64,000 bases of DNA, taken from positions 806,001-870,000 of the forward strand of contig CAWHVF010000005.1 of assembly GCA_963832785.1 (NCBI GenBank). The letters are read 5' to 3'. The translations under genes and the position numbers were made by a program. Below the pieces are notes generated by a model that made no database searches, was not told the origin of the DNA, and saw nothing but the letters and a program-made list of their open reading frames with translations. Positions 36,368 to 44,805 of this stretch are shown here, piece by piece. Origin of the DNA: CAWBRT01 sp963832785 (GTDB taxonomy: Bacteria > Acidobacteriota > Terriglobia > Terriglobales > Acidobacteriaceae). Each line of letters opens with the position of its first letter. Position 1 is the stretch's first letter.

Positions 36368-37363
36368 ATGATTCAAGACAAAAGTACAGTACAGGATGTG
36401 GCCGTGCGGTATCAGCGCAGCGCCGTTTCCGGCGAAGGTGACAGCGCCCTGGGAAAATCCGCCTCTCAGCATATAAGCCTGGAACCGCTGACTTCGGTGG
36501 CGGACTTCGGCAGCCGCCTGTGCGAGCATTGGCGCACCCTGCTGATCGGGGCCGCGGTCCTGCTTCTTTATTTTCCGGTTTTGCGCGGCCTGGTAACGCA
36601 GTGGGCGGAAGATGCCAACTATTCGCACGGCTTTCTGGTGCCGCTGTTCAGCGCCTACGTGCTCTGGGAGCGTCGGCGCGAGCTGGCGGCGGTGCCGTCG
36701 CGGCCCGCGCCGGTGGGGCTGGTTGTTCTGTTCGCATCGCTGGCAGTGCTGTTCCTGGGCTCGATAGGCGCCGAGCTGTTTCTCTCGCGCATTTCCCTGC
36801 TGGGAGTGATCGCCGGCCTGGTGCTGTTCCTGCACGGCGCGCCCATGCTGCGGAAAGCGGCATTCCCCCTGCTCGTATTGCTGCTGATGATCCCGATCCC
36901 GGGCGTCATCTACTACCAGATTGTCTTCCCCTTGCAACTGCTAGCCTCGCGCCTGGCCGCCGGCCTGATCGATACCTGTAGCGTGATGCCGGTTATGCGC
37001 GAGGGCAACATCCTGATTCTGCCGAACACCCGCCTGGAAGTGGCCGAAGCCTGCAGCGGCATACGTTCGCTTATGTCTCTGCTGGCCGTGGGCGTGATCT
37101 ACGGCTACCTGGCGGAAAACAAGCGCTGGGTTCGCGTGCTGCTTTGCGTGCTCATCGTGCCCATTGCGGTGGTGAGCAACGTGGGCAGGGTGATTTTCAC
37201 CGCCATCGGCGTGGAGTTTGTGGGTCTCTCGATCCTGGAAGGCACCTCGCACATGCTCTCCGGCCTGGTGCTGTTCCTGATCGCCATAGCGATGCTGCTT
37301 GGATGCCATGCCGTGTGCCGCTGGGTGGTGTGCCGCCTGCGTCCTGAAAGGCTTGCGCAATGA
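36368..37363 (+). CDS. xrtA: Exosortase (EpsH/XrtA family transpeptidase)
   Basis: 331 residues with about eight membrane helices. The three catalytic residues are all visible: Cys229 in AEACSGIRSL, Arg274 in VSNVGRVIF and His295 in EGTSHMLSG. The early YSHGFLVPLFSAYVLW segment is also family-typical. The enzyme recognises PEP-CTERM tails at the inner membrane and cleaves them, possibly transferring the protein to another anchor. The nearest substrates are the gene at 32513 and perhaps the microprotein at 38307. The 'A' subtype is inferred from the surrounding marker genes. ATGA overlap couples it to EpsI. Confidence 0.95.
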   Translation: MIQDKSTVQDVAVRYQRSAVSGEGDSALGKSASQHISLEPLTSVADFGSRLCEHWRTLLIGAAVLLLYFPVLRGLVTQWAEDANYSHGFLVPLFSAYVLWERRRELAAVPSRPAPVGLVVLFASLAVLFLGSIGAELFLSRISLLGVIAGLVLFLHGAPMLRKAAFPLLVLLLMIPIPGVIYYQIVFPLQLLASRLAAGLIDTCSVMPVMREGNILILPNTRLEVAEACSGIRSLMSLLAVGVIYGYLAENKRWVRVLLCVLIVPIAVVSNVGRVIFTAIGVEFVGLSILEGTSHMLSGLVLFLIAIAMLLGCHAVCRWVVCRLRPERLAQ

Positions 37364-37998
37364 ACACCCGGCGATTGTGGATAGCGTTGGTGATTTTGCT
37401 GGCGGCCAGCCTGGCCATGGCGAAACTTCCGCACGGCCGCAAGGTCGAACTGCGGCAGTCTATGCAGAGTTTCCCCGTGCAGATCGGCGAGTGGCGCGGC
37501 GTGGACATGCCTCTGGAAGCCCGCATTGCCAGCGCTACCGGCGCCGACACCTACCTCAACCGTTCTTATGTTCAGCCGGGAAAGCGCGGCGCGGATGTCG
37601 GGCTGTACATCGGCTATTACAAGAGCCAGCAAACCGGCGACCTAATCCACTCGCCCAAAAATTGTCTTCCAGGTAGCGGCTGGCGTCCGGTTCAGTCCGC
37701 GCAGGTTCCCCTCAGGCTTCCGAATGGAAACACCTCTCCGGTAAATCTCTACATCGTGGAAAACGGAGAAAGCAAAGTGCTGGTGCTCTACTGGTACCAG
37801 TCGCACGGCCGGGTGATTGCCAGCGAGTATTGGGCCAAGATATACATGGTGGTGGATGCCCTTCGCTTGAACCGCACCGATTCGGCGCTGGTGCGGATTG
37901 CCGCAACCGTGCATAACGATGAGCGGCGTCCGCGCGAATTGGCGCTGGCCTTCGCCGAGAAGGTCGTACCGCAACTGGACGAGCTTCTTCCCCGCTAG
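37360..37998 (+). CDS. epsI: EpsI-family exosortase-associated protein
   Basis: 212 residues. An N-terminal hydrophobic segment (LWIALVILLAASLAMA) serves as signal anchor. The family motifs are visible: FPVQIGEWRGVDM, YIGYYKSQQTGDLIHSPKNCLPGSGW, and VLYWYQSHGRVIASEY. EpsI is found next to or fused with exosortases and is needed in some systems, but its reaction is unknown; the His-Ser-Pro and Cys residues in the central motif are conserved in the family as I recall it. It is a separate gene here, coupled to the exosortase by a four-base overlap. Confidence 0.92.
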   Translation: MNTRRLWIALVILLAASLAMAKLPHGRKVELRQSMQSFPVQIGEWRGVDMPLEARIASATGADTYLNRSYVQPGKRGADVGLYIGYYKSQQTGDLIHSPKNCLPGSGWRPVQSAQVPLRLPNGNTSPVNLYIVENGESKVLVLYWYQSHGRVIASEYWAKIYMVVDALRLNRTDSALVRIAATVHNDERRPRELALAFAEKVVPQLDELLPR

Positions 37999-38109
37999 CC
38001 CACGGTAACGCTGTACTTCATATCACTATCTTCAAGATTGCAAAGTTTCAAGGTGGAGATGAATTCGCCGATCCCTGAAATTATGCCTGGAAGCCACAAT
38101 CCGCTCCGG

Positions 38110-38256
38110 CGTGCATGTTCTTGCATATATGTGCAGGGAAAATTCCAGGGTGCTTTTCCCGGAGACGAAAACCGTTGCGCTACAGCCGAGGTAAATAGCT
38201 GTCAGCACAAGAGATAAAAGAAGAAGGCCAACAGGCTGAACTGGCCCCTGCCGTGC
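38110..38256 (+). promoter_or_regulatory. Sigma-54 promoter with bipartite upstream dyads (copy 4)
   Basis: The dyad CGTGCA-N6-TGCATA is at 38110-38127, followed by CAGGGAAAATTCCAGG. A diverged second element, CGTTGCGCTACAGCCGAG then GTAA, is at 38173-38194. The -24/-12 element CTGGCCCCTGCCGTGCA has GG at 38243-38244 and GC at 38255-38256. The dyad centre lies about 124 bases from the GG. It drives the microprotein at 38307 with a leader of about 40 bases. It makes up most of the 308-base gap after 37998. Confidence 0.75.
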
Positions 38257-38306
38257 ACTGGAGAAGGCAGCGCCCAGTGGCGCTTGTCAAGTACAGAGGA
38301 GCCCAA

Positions 38307-38471
38307 ATGCAGCGCCGCTTTTCATTGCTCATTCTTCTAGTGGTGGTACTGGCCGGCGGCATGGCCCACGCCCAGACGCTTATGATCATTGACGACCTCC
38401 CCGGATTGGTGGTGATCGGCTCCTGTCTTGTTGCTCTCGGTTCCGCCCTGAAACGGCGGTTCCACTCCTGA
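38307..38471 (+). CDS. 54-residue exported microprotein with PEP-CTERM-like tail
   Basis: 54 residues. A signal peptide ends near AHA (residue 22). The 32 residues that remain are QTLMIIDDLPG, then a hydrophobic stretch VVIGSCLVALGSAL, then KRRFHS. That is the shape of a PEP-CTERM sorting signal (Pro motif, helix, basic end), but Glu-Pro is missing and there is no other mature domain. A GAGGA ribosome site at 38296-38300 with good spacing supports translation. It has its own full sigma-54 promoter and lies between epsI and prsT. It may be an exosortase substrate, decoy or regulator; none is proven. Confidence 0.75.
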   Translation: MQRRFSLLILLVVVLAGGMAHAQTLMIIDDLPGLVVIGSCLVALGSALKRRFHS

Positions 38472-38817
38472 ACCTCATCTATCCGCAACCCCCTCCGAGC
38501 GCGTGCTGCGAACCTGCAGGACGCGCAATTTTTTTGTCCAATTTTCCGCCTCGTGGCTTCCAGTGGAATCCGATCGCGCATCGCGCCGGCGCTGGGCAGG
38601 CGCTGCTCCGGGCGGGAGAAAAAACTTTAGTAACGGTACTGAAGTGATCTGTACCAAATTCAGCAACTTCCCGACAATTGCCATAGTGAAATCCGTCTCC
38701 CTCGGCTATCGCCCAAGTACCGCAGTCATGCGCCTGGGCAGCGGTACGGGACCGGCGCCGCGATTGCGCGCGCCGCAGCCGAGGCTAAACAGAAGCAAGC
38801 TGGAGAAGGAGAATGCG
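38472..38817. other. 346-base gap before prsT
   Basis: No gene is evident, although a frame from 38503 reads in phase into prsT. It contains an inverted repeat GGTAC-N11-GTACC near 38634-38656, which could be a regulator site. I did not find a correctly spaced -24/-12 element or the TGTGCA dyad, so prsT may depend on another promoter or on read-through from the microprotein gene. Confidence 0.5.
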
Positions 38818-41091
38818 ATGCGCGTTCGCGTAATTTGCGGCCTGTTGATGGCTGCGCTGATTTTGTTTGCCCTCGGCTGCTCCAAAAATCCCGAACAAGC
38901 CAAGAAGCGTTACCTCGACAGCGGGACCGAGTACCTGAAGAACGGCAAGTACCAGGAGGCGCGGCTGCAATTCCAGAACGCGCTGAAGGTGGACCCGCGT
39001 TACACCGAGGCTTATTTCCAGTTGGCGAAAGCCGACCTGGCAAGCTCGCACTGGCAGGAAGCCTTCTCTTCCCTGCGCCAGGTGCTTTCCCTGGACCCCA
39101 ATCGCAACGACGCCCGCGTCAGCATCGGCCAGCTCTACCTCGCCGCGCGCGACTATGACAAAGCGGAGCAGGCGGCCAAGCAGGTGCTGCAGAGCGAGCC
39201 GCAAAACGCCGCCGCCTACCAGCTACTGGGAACCGTCTATCTCGGCACCCAGCACAACGAGCAGGCGCACGACGCCCTCGCCGCCGTTGCCCGCCTTACG
39301 CCCAACGACGCCACCGCCTTCGTGAACCTGGGGCTGGTGGAGATTACCATGCAGCGTTGGGAGGACGCGGAGCGCAGCTTGCGTCAGGCGGTCAGCATCA
39401 ATCCCAAGCTTCCATTGGCCGTGGCCAACCTGGCCAACTTTTACCGCCTGCAAAAGCAGTTGCCCAAGGCAGAGCAGGCACTGCGCGATGGAATAACGCA
39501 GAATCCCGAGGCAGCGCAGTTGTACATGTTGATGGCCGAGATTCTTACCGGCGAGGGCAAGACCAGCGAAACCGATGAGGTGCTGCGCAAGGTCGAGACC
39601 CTGCAAGGGACTTCTCCCGACGTGGCCGCCGCTCTTGGTTCCTTCTACATTGCCAATCACCAGCCGGAACGCGCTCTGCAGGCTTTTCAGCGCGGCCTGA
39701 CCACCCATCCCAACAACCCCGACCTGTTGAACCGGATCGTTGATCTGTACCTGGCGACCAACCGCATGGCCGACGCCAAGGCGCTTAACGACAAGCTGCT
39801 GGCGGACTCTCCCAAGAACCCCATGGGACGCGTGCTGCGCGCCAGAATCCTGATGAGCGAGGGCAAGGTCGAGGAGGCCATCAACCAGTTGCAGGACCAG
39901 GTGGCGGACACTCCCGATCTCGCCGTAGCCCATTACACCCTGGGGCTGGCGCACTGGAAGAAAGGCGACACCGCTTTGGCGCGCGGCGACTTCCAGAATG
40001 CCATCAAGGCCGCGCCGGACATGGTTCGGGCCTGGAAGGCTCTGGCCGACCTGCACATCTCCCTGGGTGAGCTGCAGATCGCCCGCGACTACGCGCAACG
40101 CGTGGTACAGATGGAGCCGGGCGAGCCAGACGGCCATCTGCTGCTCGGCACCGCTTTGGCCCGCAGCCGCAACTACGCCCAGGCACAGGAGCAGTTCACC
40201 CTGGCTCAGCGTTTGGCGCCTTCCGATCCCTGGCCGCACGTTCGCGCCGCTGAAGTGCTGGCCGCTCAGAAAAACCAGGCGGGAGCCGACAAGGAATTCC
40301 AGGCCGCCATCAAGTTGCGGCCCGATAATCCAGACCTGTTCGGCCAGTACATTCAGTTTCTGCTCTCCGGCGGACAGTACGACACGGCGCAACAGCAGGC
40401 CCGGCAATATGCCGCCCAGAATCCCCAGCTCGCCGCCGCCCACTATCTGCTAAGCACGGTTTACATCAAGCAGAAGAAACTGCCGGAAGCCCGGGCGGAG
40501 GCCGAACGCGCCATCCAACTGGACAGTAATCTCATGTCCGCGTATCTGGCGCTGGGAGCCATTCTCCAGCAGAGCCAAGCGACCGACGAGGCGATCGCGA
40601 CCTTCCAGAAGGCGCTCACCATGCGGCCGAATTCTCCGGCGCTGCAGACGATGGTCGGCAACCTCTACCTGGTGAAGGGAGACCTGGAGAACGCGCGCAA
40701 GTACTTCGAGCAGGCGCTAGCCGTAAATCCCAAGTTCGCCGTCGCCGCCTCTAACCTCGCCTGGATCTACAGCAAGCAGGGCAAGAACCTGGACGTGGCC
40801 CTGGGCCTGGCGCAGCGGGCCAAAGAGCTGATGCCGGACTCGGAGCCGGTCACCGATACTCTCGGCTGGGTGCAGTACAAGAGGGGCAGCTACCAAATGG
40901 CCAAACCCCTGCTGCAAGAGTGCGTGCGCAAAGCGCCGCAGGACGCCATGTACCGTTATCACCTCGGCATGGTACTGCTGGCCACTGGCGATAAGGCCAA
41001 CGCCAAGACCGAACTCATGTCAGCCCTGCACCTGAAACTGCAAGGCGACGAAGCGCGCGATGCGCAGGCGGCCATCGCCGGGTTGAATTGA
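38818..41091 (+). CDS. prsT: PEP-CTERM system TPR-repeat lipoprotein
   Basis: 757 residues. A lipoprotein signal ends in LFALGC, giving Cys20 or so as the lipidated residue. The rest consists of about 20 tandem TPR repeats of 34 residues (for example YFQLAKADLAS, AYQLLGTVYLG, AYLALGAILQQ and ASNLAWIYSKQGKN). This size and layout match PrsT of exosortase loci, thought to act as an outer-membrane-linked scaffold for polymer or protein export. The start at 38818 has GAAGGAG seven bases upstream and begins the signal peptide. Confidence 0.92.
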   Translation: MRVRVICGLLMAALILFALGCSKNPEQAKKRYLDSGTEYLKNGKYQEARLQFQNALKVDPRYTEAYFQLAKADLASSHWQEAFSSLRQVLSLDPNRNDARVSIGQLYLAARDYDKAEQAAKQVLQSEPQNAAAYQLLGTVYLGTQHNEQAHDALAAVARLTPNDATAFVNLGLVEITMQRWEDAERSLRQAVSINPKLPLAVANLANFYRLQKQLPKAEQALRDGITQNPEAAQLYMLMAEILTGEGKTSETDEVLRKVETLQGTSPDVAAALGSFYIANHQPERALQAFQRGLTTHPNNPDLLNRIVDLYLATNRMADAKALNDKLLADSPKNPMGRVLRARILMSEGKVEEAINQLQDQVADTPDLAVAHYTLGLAHWKKGDTALARGDFQNAIKAAPDMVRAWKALADLHISLGELQIARDYAQRVVQMEPGEPDGHLLLGTALARSRNYAQAQEQFTLAQRLAPSDPWPHVRAAEVLAAQKNQAGADKEFQAAIKLRPDNPDLFGQYIQFLLSGGQYDTAQQQARQYAAQNPQLAAAHYLLSTVYIKQKKLPEARAEAERAIQLDSNLMSAYLALGAILQQSQATDEAIATFQKALTMRPNSPALQTMVGNLYLVKGDLENARKYFEQALAVNPKFAVAASNLAWIYSKQGKNLDVALGLAQRAKELMPDSEPVTDTLGWVQYKRGSYQMAKPLLQECVRKAPQDAMYRYHLGMVLLATGDKANAKTELMSALHLKLQGDEARDAQAAIAGLN

Positions 41092-41613
41092 GGCCGGACT
41101 GGCCAGTGTTGGAAAGGATTCTAGAAGCTGGACCCGCTCGACGGGCTTTCCCGGGCCGCAGCTTTGCTGACAATTCCGCATAAGGGCTACAGGTCACCCC
41201 GGCAGCTCTGAAATCCGGCTTGCCGGGGATCGCATGATCTTCCTGCCTGTTCCATCTCCCGGGCTAAACCGGTGATTTTGCGGAGCTCTGCCTGGGAAAA
41301 GTATTTCCGAAGTTTAACAACTTTGGGCAACGGCATCCTGCGCCCAAATTCCCGCTTCCCACATGTAGCTCTTCGGGAAATCTTTAGCGGCCCCGCCCAC
41401 CCCGAGGCAAATGGCGGTACGCATGCAACAGGAGGAGTGCCCTCCCCGGGATCACCTGTCGCCAAGCGACGTTATTGCTCTTTCTCCCCCGATGAGCAAA
41501 GGAGCCTCACCGCTGCCCGGTGCAGTGGCGAGCAGCCATGTCTCAGCGCGGCGCGCTGGGGCAAGCGCAAAGCTCGCCGCCGCCGGTTCGTGCGCCGAGG
41601 GTTTGGTTAAGGA
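41092..41613. other. 522-base gap after prsT
   Basis: A hairpin CCCCGGCA / TGCCGGGG (41197-41204 with 41221-41228) lies 100 bases after prsT; it has no T run and resembles the repeat near 44088. A candidate sigma-54 promoter is at 41412-41427. No gene could be supported: short frames here lack ribosome sites and coding bias. Confidence 0.5.
41412..41427 (+). promoter_or_regulatory. Possible sigma-54 promoter for the CAP-domain gene
   Basis: TGGCGGTACGCATGCA has GG at 41413-41414 and GC at 41425-41426, 12 bases apart. The upstream dyads of the main regulon are absent. The leader to the gene at 41614 would be about 180 bases. Confidence 0.4.
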
Positions 41614-42507
41614 GTGAGTGTGCTTCTCGGCTTATTTCTCATGCTGGGCGCATTGACGGCTCCGGGGCCGAATACCAGCTTATCCGGCACTCCCATCCAA
41701 TCGGTAGTGCGCGCGCTCCGTCCCGTGATCCTGAAGCAAACCGCGGCGGACCAGCGTTTTGTGCTGCTGCGGCTCATCAACGAGGCGCGCTCCCAGGCCG
41801 GCCTGAGTTCGCTGCAATGGGACGATCGGCTGGCCCAGGCGGCGGACGAGCACGCCAAGATAATGTCGGAAACCGGCCAGCTCTCGCACCAGTTTCCCGC
41901 CGAGCCCGACTTGGCGGACCGCCTGGCTTCCCGGCTCCGCTTCGAACAGGCGGGAGAAAACGTCTTCTATGACATCAACGTCTCCGGCGCGCACCAGGCC
42001 TTCATGGAGTCGCCGCCTCATCGCGACAACATACTGAACGGCGCCTACGACAGCGTCGGAATCGGGGTCGTCGAAGGCGGCGGCGTGCTCTACATAGTTG
42101 AGGACTTCGCTCACCGCGTGCCCGAGTTGAACAACGAAAAGGCCGCTGAACGGGTGGCGGAGCAGTTGATCAAGGTCCGTCAGGGCGCCGGCGCGGGCCG
42201 GCTGAAGCTTGTGAGCGACGGGCGCGTGCAGCAGATGGCCTGCTCGATGGCCGAACGCGAAAGCGTGAGCGCCTCCTCGCCCTTCCTGCCTCCCGGCGTG
42301 CGCTTCGCGGCCTCTTACGCTACCCCCGACCCCGATCGGCTGCCGGCCGACATTGCTCGCCTGGCCGCCGCGGCCGGCGTGCGGCATTTCAGCGTGGGCG
42401 CTTGCTACGCCCGGACTCCGAAGTATCCGACCGGCTTGTACTGGATCTCCATTCTCCTTTTCCAAGACAGCCCCGCGCTAAGCTTGCGGGAATTCCATCC
42501 CTTCTGA
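41614..42507 (+). CDS. CAP-domain (SCP/PR1-like) secreted protein
   Basis: 297 residues. A short signal peptide (LLGLFLMLGALTAPG) precedes a CAP domain: LLRLINEARSQAGLSSLQWDDRLAQAADEHA, GENVFYD, SPPHRDNILNGAYDSVGIGV. The His of the domain's cavity is seen in DEHA and PPHR. Bacterial CAP proteins are secreted and of mostly unknown role, some binding peptides or lipids. The C-terminal 120 residues are unrecognised. GTG 41614 is the frame start, but GTG 41620 fits the AAGGAG ribosome site better. It sits between prsT and the pilin gene. Confidence 0.82.
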   Translation: MSVLLGLFLMLGALTAPGPNTSLSGTPIQSVVRALRPVILKQTAADQRFVLLRLINEARSQAGLSSLQWDDRLAQAADEHAKIMSETGQLSHQFPAEPDLADRLASRLRFEQAGENVFYDINVSGAHQAFMESPPHRDNILNGAYDSVGIGVVEGGGVLYIVEDFAHRVPELNNEKAAERVAEQLIKVRQGAGAGRLKLVSDGRVQQMACSMAERESVSASSPFLPPGVRFAASYATPDPDRLPADIARLAAAAGVRHFSVGACYARTPKYPTGLYWISILLFQDSPALSLREFHPF

Positions 42508-42571
42508 TCCCGTGAAACGAGCGCAGCGAGGACCTCATGATCGCTGCTGCCATGATCCCGGTCTGCCGTGT

Positions 42572-42717
42572 TGTGCAACTCCTTGCACTTTCTTCGCAGG
42601 AAATTGTCCGGGAACCCCGGTCTGGCGGAAACGCGGTGGTGCTAGTACCAACGTAACCCACTCTAATAGCTATAGATAAAAACTAAAGTAACTAAGGCCG
42701 ACTGGCATGGTTCGTGC
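42572..42717 (+). promoter_or_regulatory. Sigma-54 promoter with bipartite upstream dyads (copy 5)
   Basis: The dyad TGTGCA-N6-TGCACT is at 42572-42589, followed by CAGGAAATTGTCC. The second element, CGGTGGTGCTAGTACCAACG then TAAC, is at 42634-42657. The -24/-12 element CTGGCATGGTTCGTGCC has GG at 42704-42705 and GC at 42716-42717. The dyad centre lies about 124 bases from the GG. It drives the pilin-like gene, leaving a 240-base leader that contains a GCGGGC-TTT-GCCCGC hairpin (near 42810) and an AACGGTT/AACCGTT pair. Confidence 0.83.
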
Positions 42718-42963
42718 CTTATAGCAGGCTGGCGTAGCTCTTGTAGAGCTTGTTTCATAAACAGTTCTTCAGAGGGCCCCGGCTCAAGATAGATCGTCCA
42801 GGACCAAAAAAGCGGGCTTTGCCCGCCGAGGGGAATTTTTGTCGCAACGGTTATGAAGCAACTCCCGGAAACGAACCGTTACCGGATCGGGCTTGCAGCT
42901 ACGGCTCGCTTTCGAGGTCAGCCAATGAGTGCGAAATCAGAGTGTGTGCAGAGGGGTTCCGTA

Positions 42964-43452
42964 ATGCGCAAAAGAACAGGATTTACGGTAGTTGAAATTC
43001 CGGTTGGGGTTTTACTGGTCTTGCTCTTTCTCGCGATTGTGGTTCCCAAGGTGACCAAGTCTCGCATTGCCGCCACGGAGGCGTATGCGGTCAGCGCCAT
43101 GCGGACCATCAACAACGCCGAACGCATCTTCGCCGCCACCTATCCTTCGGTAGGATACTCGGCGACGCTTTCCGCATTGGGCGGCAACAACTGCAAAAAC
43201 CCGAGCCCGGAAGCGGCGTGCCTGGTCGATCACAGCATCGCGGAAGCGAGCGAGCCTGCTCACCCCCTGGCCGGTTATTTTTTCACTTACAAGCTTACCT
43301 CCAGCAGCGCCCACACCGTGGGGTATACCCTGCGGGGCACGCCGGTAAAGCCGGGCGTGACCGGGGTCAAGAACTTTTACTCGGATACCACCACCGTGAT
43401 TCGCTACAGCTCGGCGGCTCCGGCCGGCAGGATGGACCCGGAGGCCCAGTAG
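42964..43452 (+). CDS. Type IV pilin-like protein
   Basis: 162 residues. A class III signal is present: MRKRTG then FTVVE, with Gly at -1, Phe at +1 and Glu at +5, followed by a hydrophobic helix. The helix begins EIPVGVLL, where Pro replaces the usual Leu. A later pair of Cys residues (NNCKNPSPEAAC) may form a disulfide. Prepilin peptidase would cleave after Gly6. No pilus assembly genes are nearby, so it must use machinery encoded elsewhere or be a pseudopilin. GAGGGG upstream supports the start at 42964; the longer frame from 42853 would bury the signal. Confidence 0.82.
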   Translation: MRKRTGFTVVEIPVGVLLVLLFLAIVVPKVTKSRIAATEAYAVSAMRTINNAERIFAATYPSVGYSATLSALGGNNCKNPSPEAACLVDHSIAEASEPAHPLAGYFFTYKLTSSSAHTVGYTLRGTPVKPGVTGVKNFYSDTTTVIRYSSAAPAGRMDPEAQ

Positions 43453-43609
43453 CGCGCGGTTGCAGCGGTTTTGCCCCGGCCTGGCGCCGCTGGTTGCCGA
43501 TCAATGGCCGGGAATGATTGCCGTACCTGCTTGCAGTTTGAAGTTGCCGTTAGAGAAGTAGACGCCTTACGCAAGCTGTCCATACTCTTACGTTAGGAGT
43601 TCTTGCGAA

Positions 43610-43981
43610 ATGACCACCGAGCCTCACACTAGGAGTTTTAGCGCAACCAATACCGAAGGAGCCGCTCCCGGGGTAGAACGTCGACGGCATGCACGTGTCG
43701 AGGTCAAGCCTCTGGTTTACGCTTCCAAAGTGGTCGACAGTCCCCCAATCTTGCTCGACCTGAGCGTAGGAGGTATGGCAATACAGGCGATGCACGTGTT
43801 GGAAAAGGGAGAACAGGTGGAATTTGAATTCGCCTTGCCGCAGGTGAAGACGGAATTTTCCGGAATAGCCGAGATTGTCTGGGCCGATATCTCGGGCCGG
43901 GCGGGAGTGAGGTTTTCCGGCCTTTCCTACTTCGACCGCGCGCGGCTGCAGGAGTGGGTGGTGCAGAACCAGATCAACTGA
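43610..43981 (+). CDS. PilZ-domain protein
   Basis: 123 residues. The c-di-GMP motif parts are ERRRHARVEV (RxxxR) and LDLSVGGM (D-x-S-x-x-G). The rest fits the PilZ beta-barrel (VEFEFALP, IVWADISGRAGVRFSGL). It probably binds c-di-GMP and tunes polymer synthesis or motility. It follows the pilin after 157 bases without a visible terminator, so it may be cotranscribed. An upstream CGCAAG/CTTGCG pair surrounds the ribosome-site region. Confidence 0.88.
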   Translation: MTTEPHTRSFSATNTEGAAPGVERRRHARVEVKPLVYASKVVDSPPILLDLSVGGMAIQAMHVLEKGEQVEFEFALPQVKTEFSGIAEIVWADISGRAGVRFSGLSYFDRARLQEWVVQNQIN

Positions 43982-44087
43982 ATGCGACGCGCCGGCTCCG
44001 TAAAACCCTGCCTGGAGGACCGGGCAGGTTGAGGTAATCCGCAGTTTTGTCTTGCCTGAAGGTTGTACCGGGAAGGTCGCTCCACCG

Positions 44088-44119
44088 CCCCGGCAGATGC
44101 AAGGCCGCGTCTGCCGGGG
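44088..44119. repeat. CCCCGGCAGA hairpin repeat
   Basis: Perfect 10-base arms CCCCGGCAGA and TCTGCCGGGG with a 12-base loop. Similar hairpins occur at 41197-41228, inside uvrC (49600-49632) and, diverged, at 58000-58040, so this is a dispersed palindromic repeat. The 338-base gap 43982-44319 otherwise holds only the ACAGAG repeats listed separately. Confidence 0.6.
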
Positions 44120-44227
44120 TCCCGGTCACCCTTTACCTGCCAAATAGAAATGCATCGCGCTACAACCGTAGTCAGGAAGAAGCAATTCCTCGTCGAAAGC
44201 TCGCGGAGTGGAGCGACTGAAAGCTAA

Positions 44228-44320
44228 CCACAGAGTTCACAGAGTTCACAGAGTTACACAGAGCAGATAAGGCTCGCTGTGGACCCACATTTTTCTGTGT
44301 CCCTCTGTGTTCTCTGTGTT
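44228..44320. repeat. ACAGAG direct and inverted repeats
   Basis: CACAGAGTT is repeated three times in tandem near 44228-44263, and CTGTGT-type inverse copies follow at 44295-44320. The two sets can pair into a long imperfect stem ending just beyond the stop of the minus-strand gene at 44320, where it may act as a terminator. Confidence 0.55.
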
Positions 44321-44805
44321 TAATTCTTCTCGTGTTTCTTGTCTTTCTTCTTTTCCGGCGGCGGAGGCTGACGGTAGGCGACCAGAAGCTGGCCATCTTT
44401 CTCCCAGGCGATTTCGGCGGAGTGCCCTCTCTTCTTCACCTTTCCGGTAATCCGAACTTCTGCTCCCTTAAGCGTTCTGAGGTTTCCGATTCGGCGCGAC
44501 CTGCTGGTGAAAACCACCACCGAGAATGGGCAACGGCTGGGGTCTTCGCAGAAGTCCAGGTACACTACTCCCCGTGACGAGACGTAGACGCCAACCACGG
44601 TTCCTTCAATGCACGCCTTCTGCCCGACCTTCGACAGCGCCTCGGTAAAGGGCACACATTGCTGCTGCTCCGCCGTAGTGCCCGCCGGAACGTCTGGCGC
44701 GCTGGTCCGTCCTTCGGCCATGGCGCTGAGGCAGAGCGCCAGCAATGCCAGCACTGGCGGACCAAAGTGCTTCAGCAAGCCGCTAAGAACTCGAACACTG
44801 CGCAC
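44320..44805 (-). CDS. Exported protein with OB-fold-like pattern
   Basis: 161 residues, no assigned family. A signal peptide (LALLALCLSAMA) is followed by a region with ACIEGTVVGVYVSSRGVVYLDFC, two further Cys (CEDPSRCPF), and LKGAEVRITGKVKKR, a strand order typical of tRNA_anti/OB-fold exported proteins. The C-terminus is Lys/Glu-rich (PPPPEKKKDKKHEKN). A structural or binding role in the periplasm is possible. It is not in an evident operon. Confidence 0.6.
   Translation of the reverse strand: MRSVRVLSGLLKHFGPPVLALLALCLSAMAEGRTSAPDVPAGTTAEQQQCVPFTEALSKVGQKACIEGTVVGVYVSSRGVVYLDFCEDPSRCPFSVVVFTSRSRRIGNLRTLKGAEVRITGKVKKRGHSAEIAWEKDGQLLVAYRQPPPPEKKKDKKHEKN

Noticed and set aside
42720..42960. 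c-di-GMP riboswitch in the long leader of the pilin gene
   Set aside because: Two hairpins are present, but I could not find the conserved GEMM core sequences.
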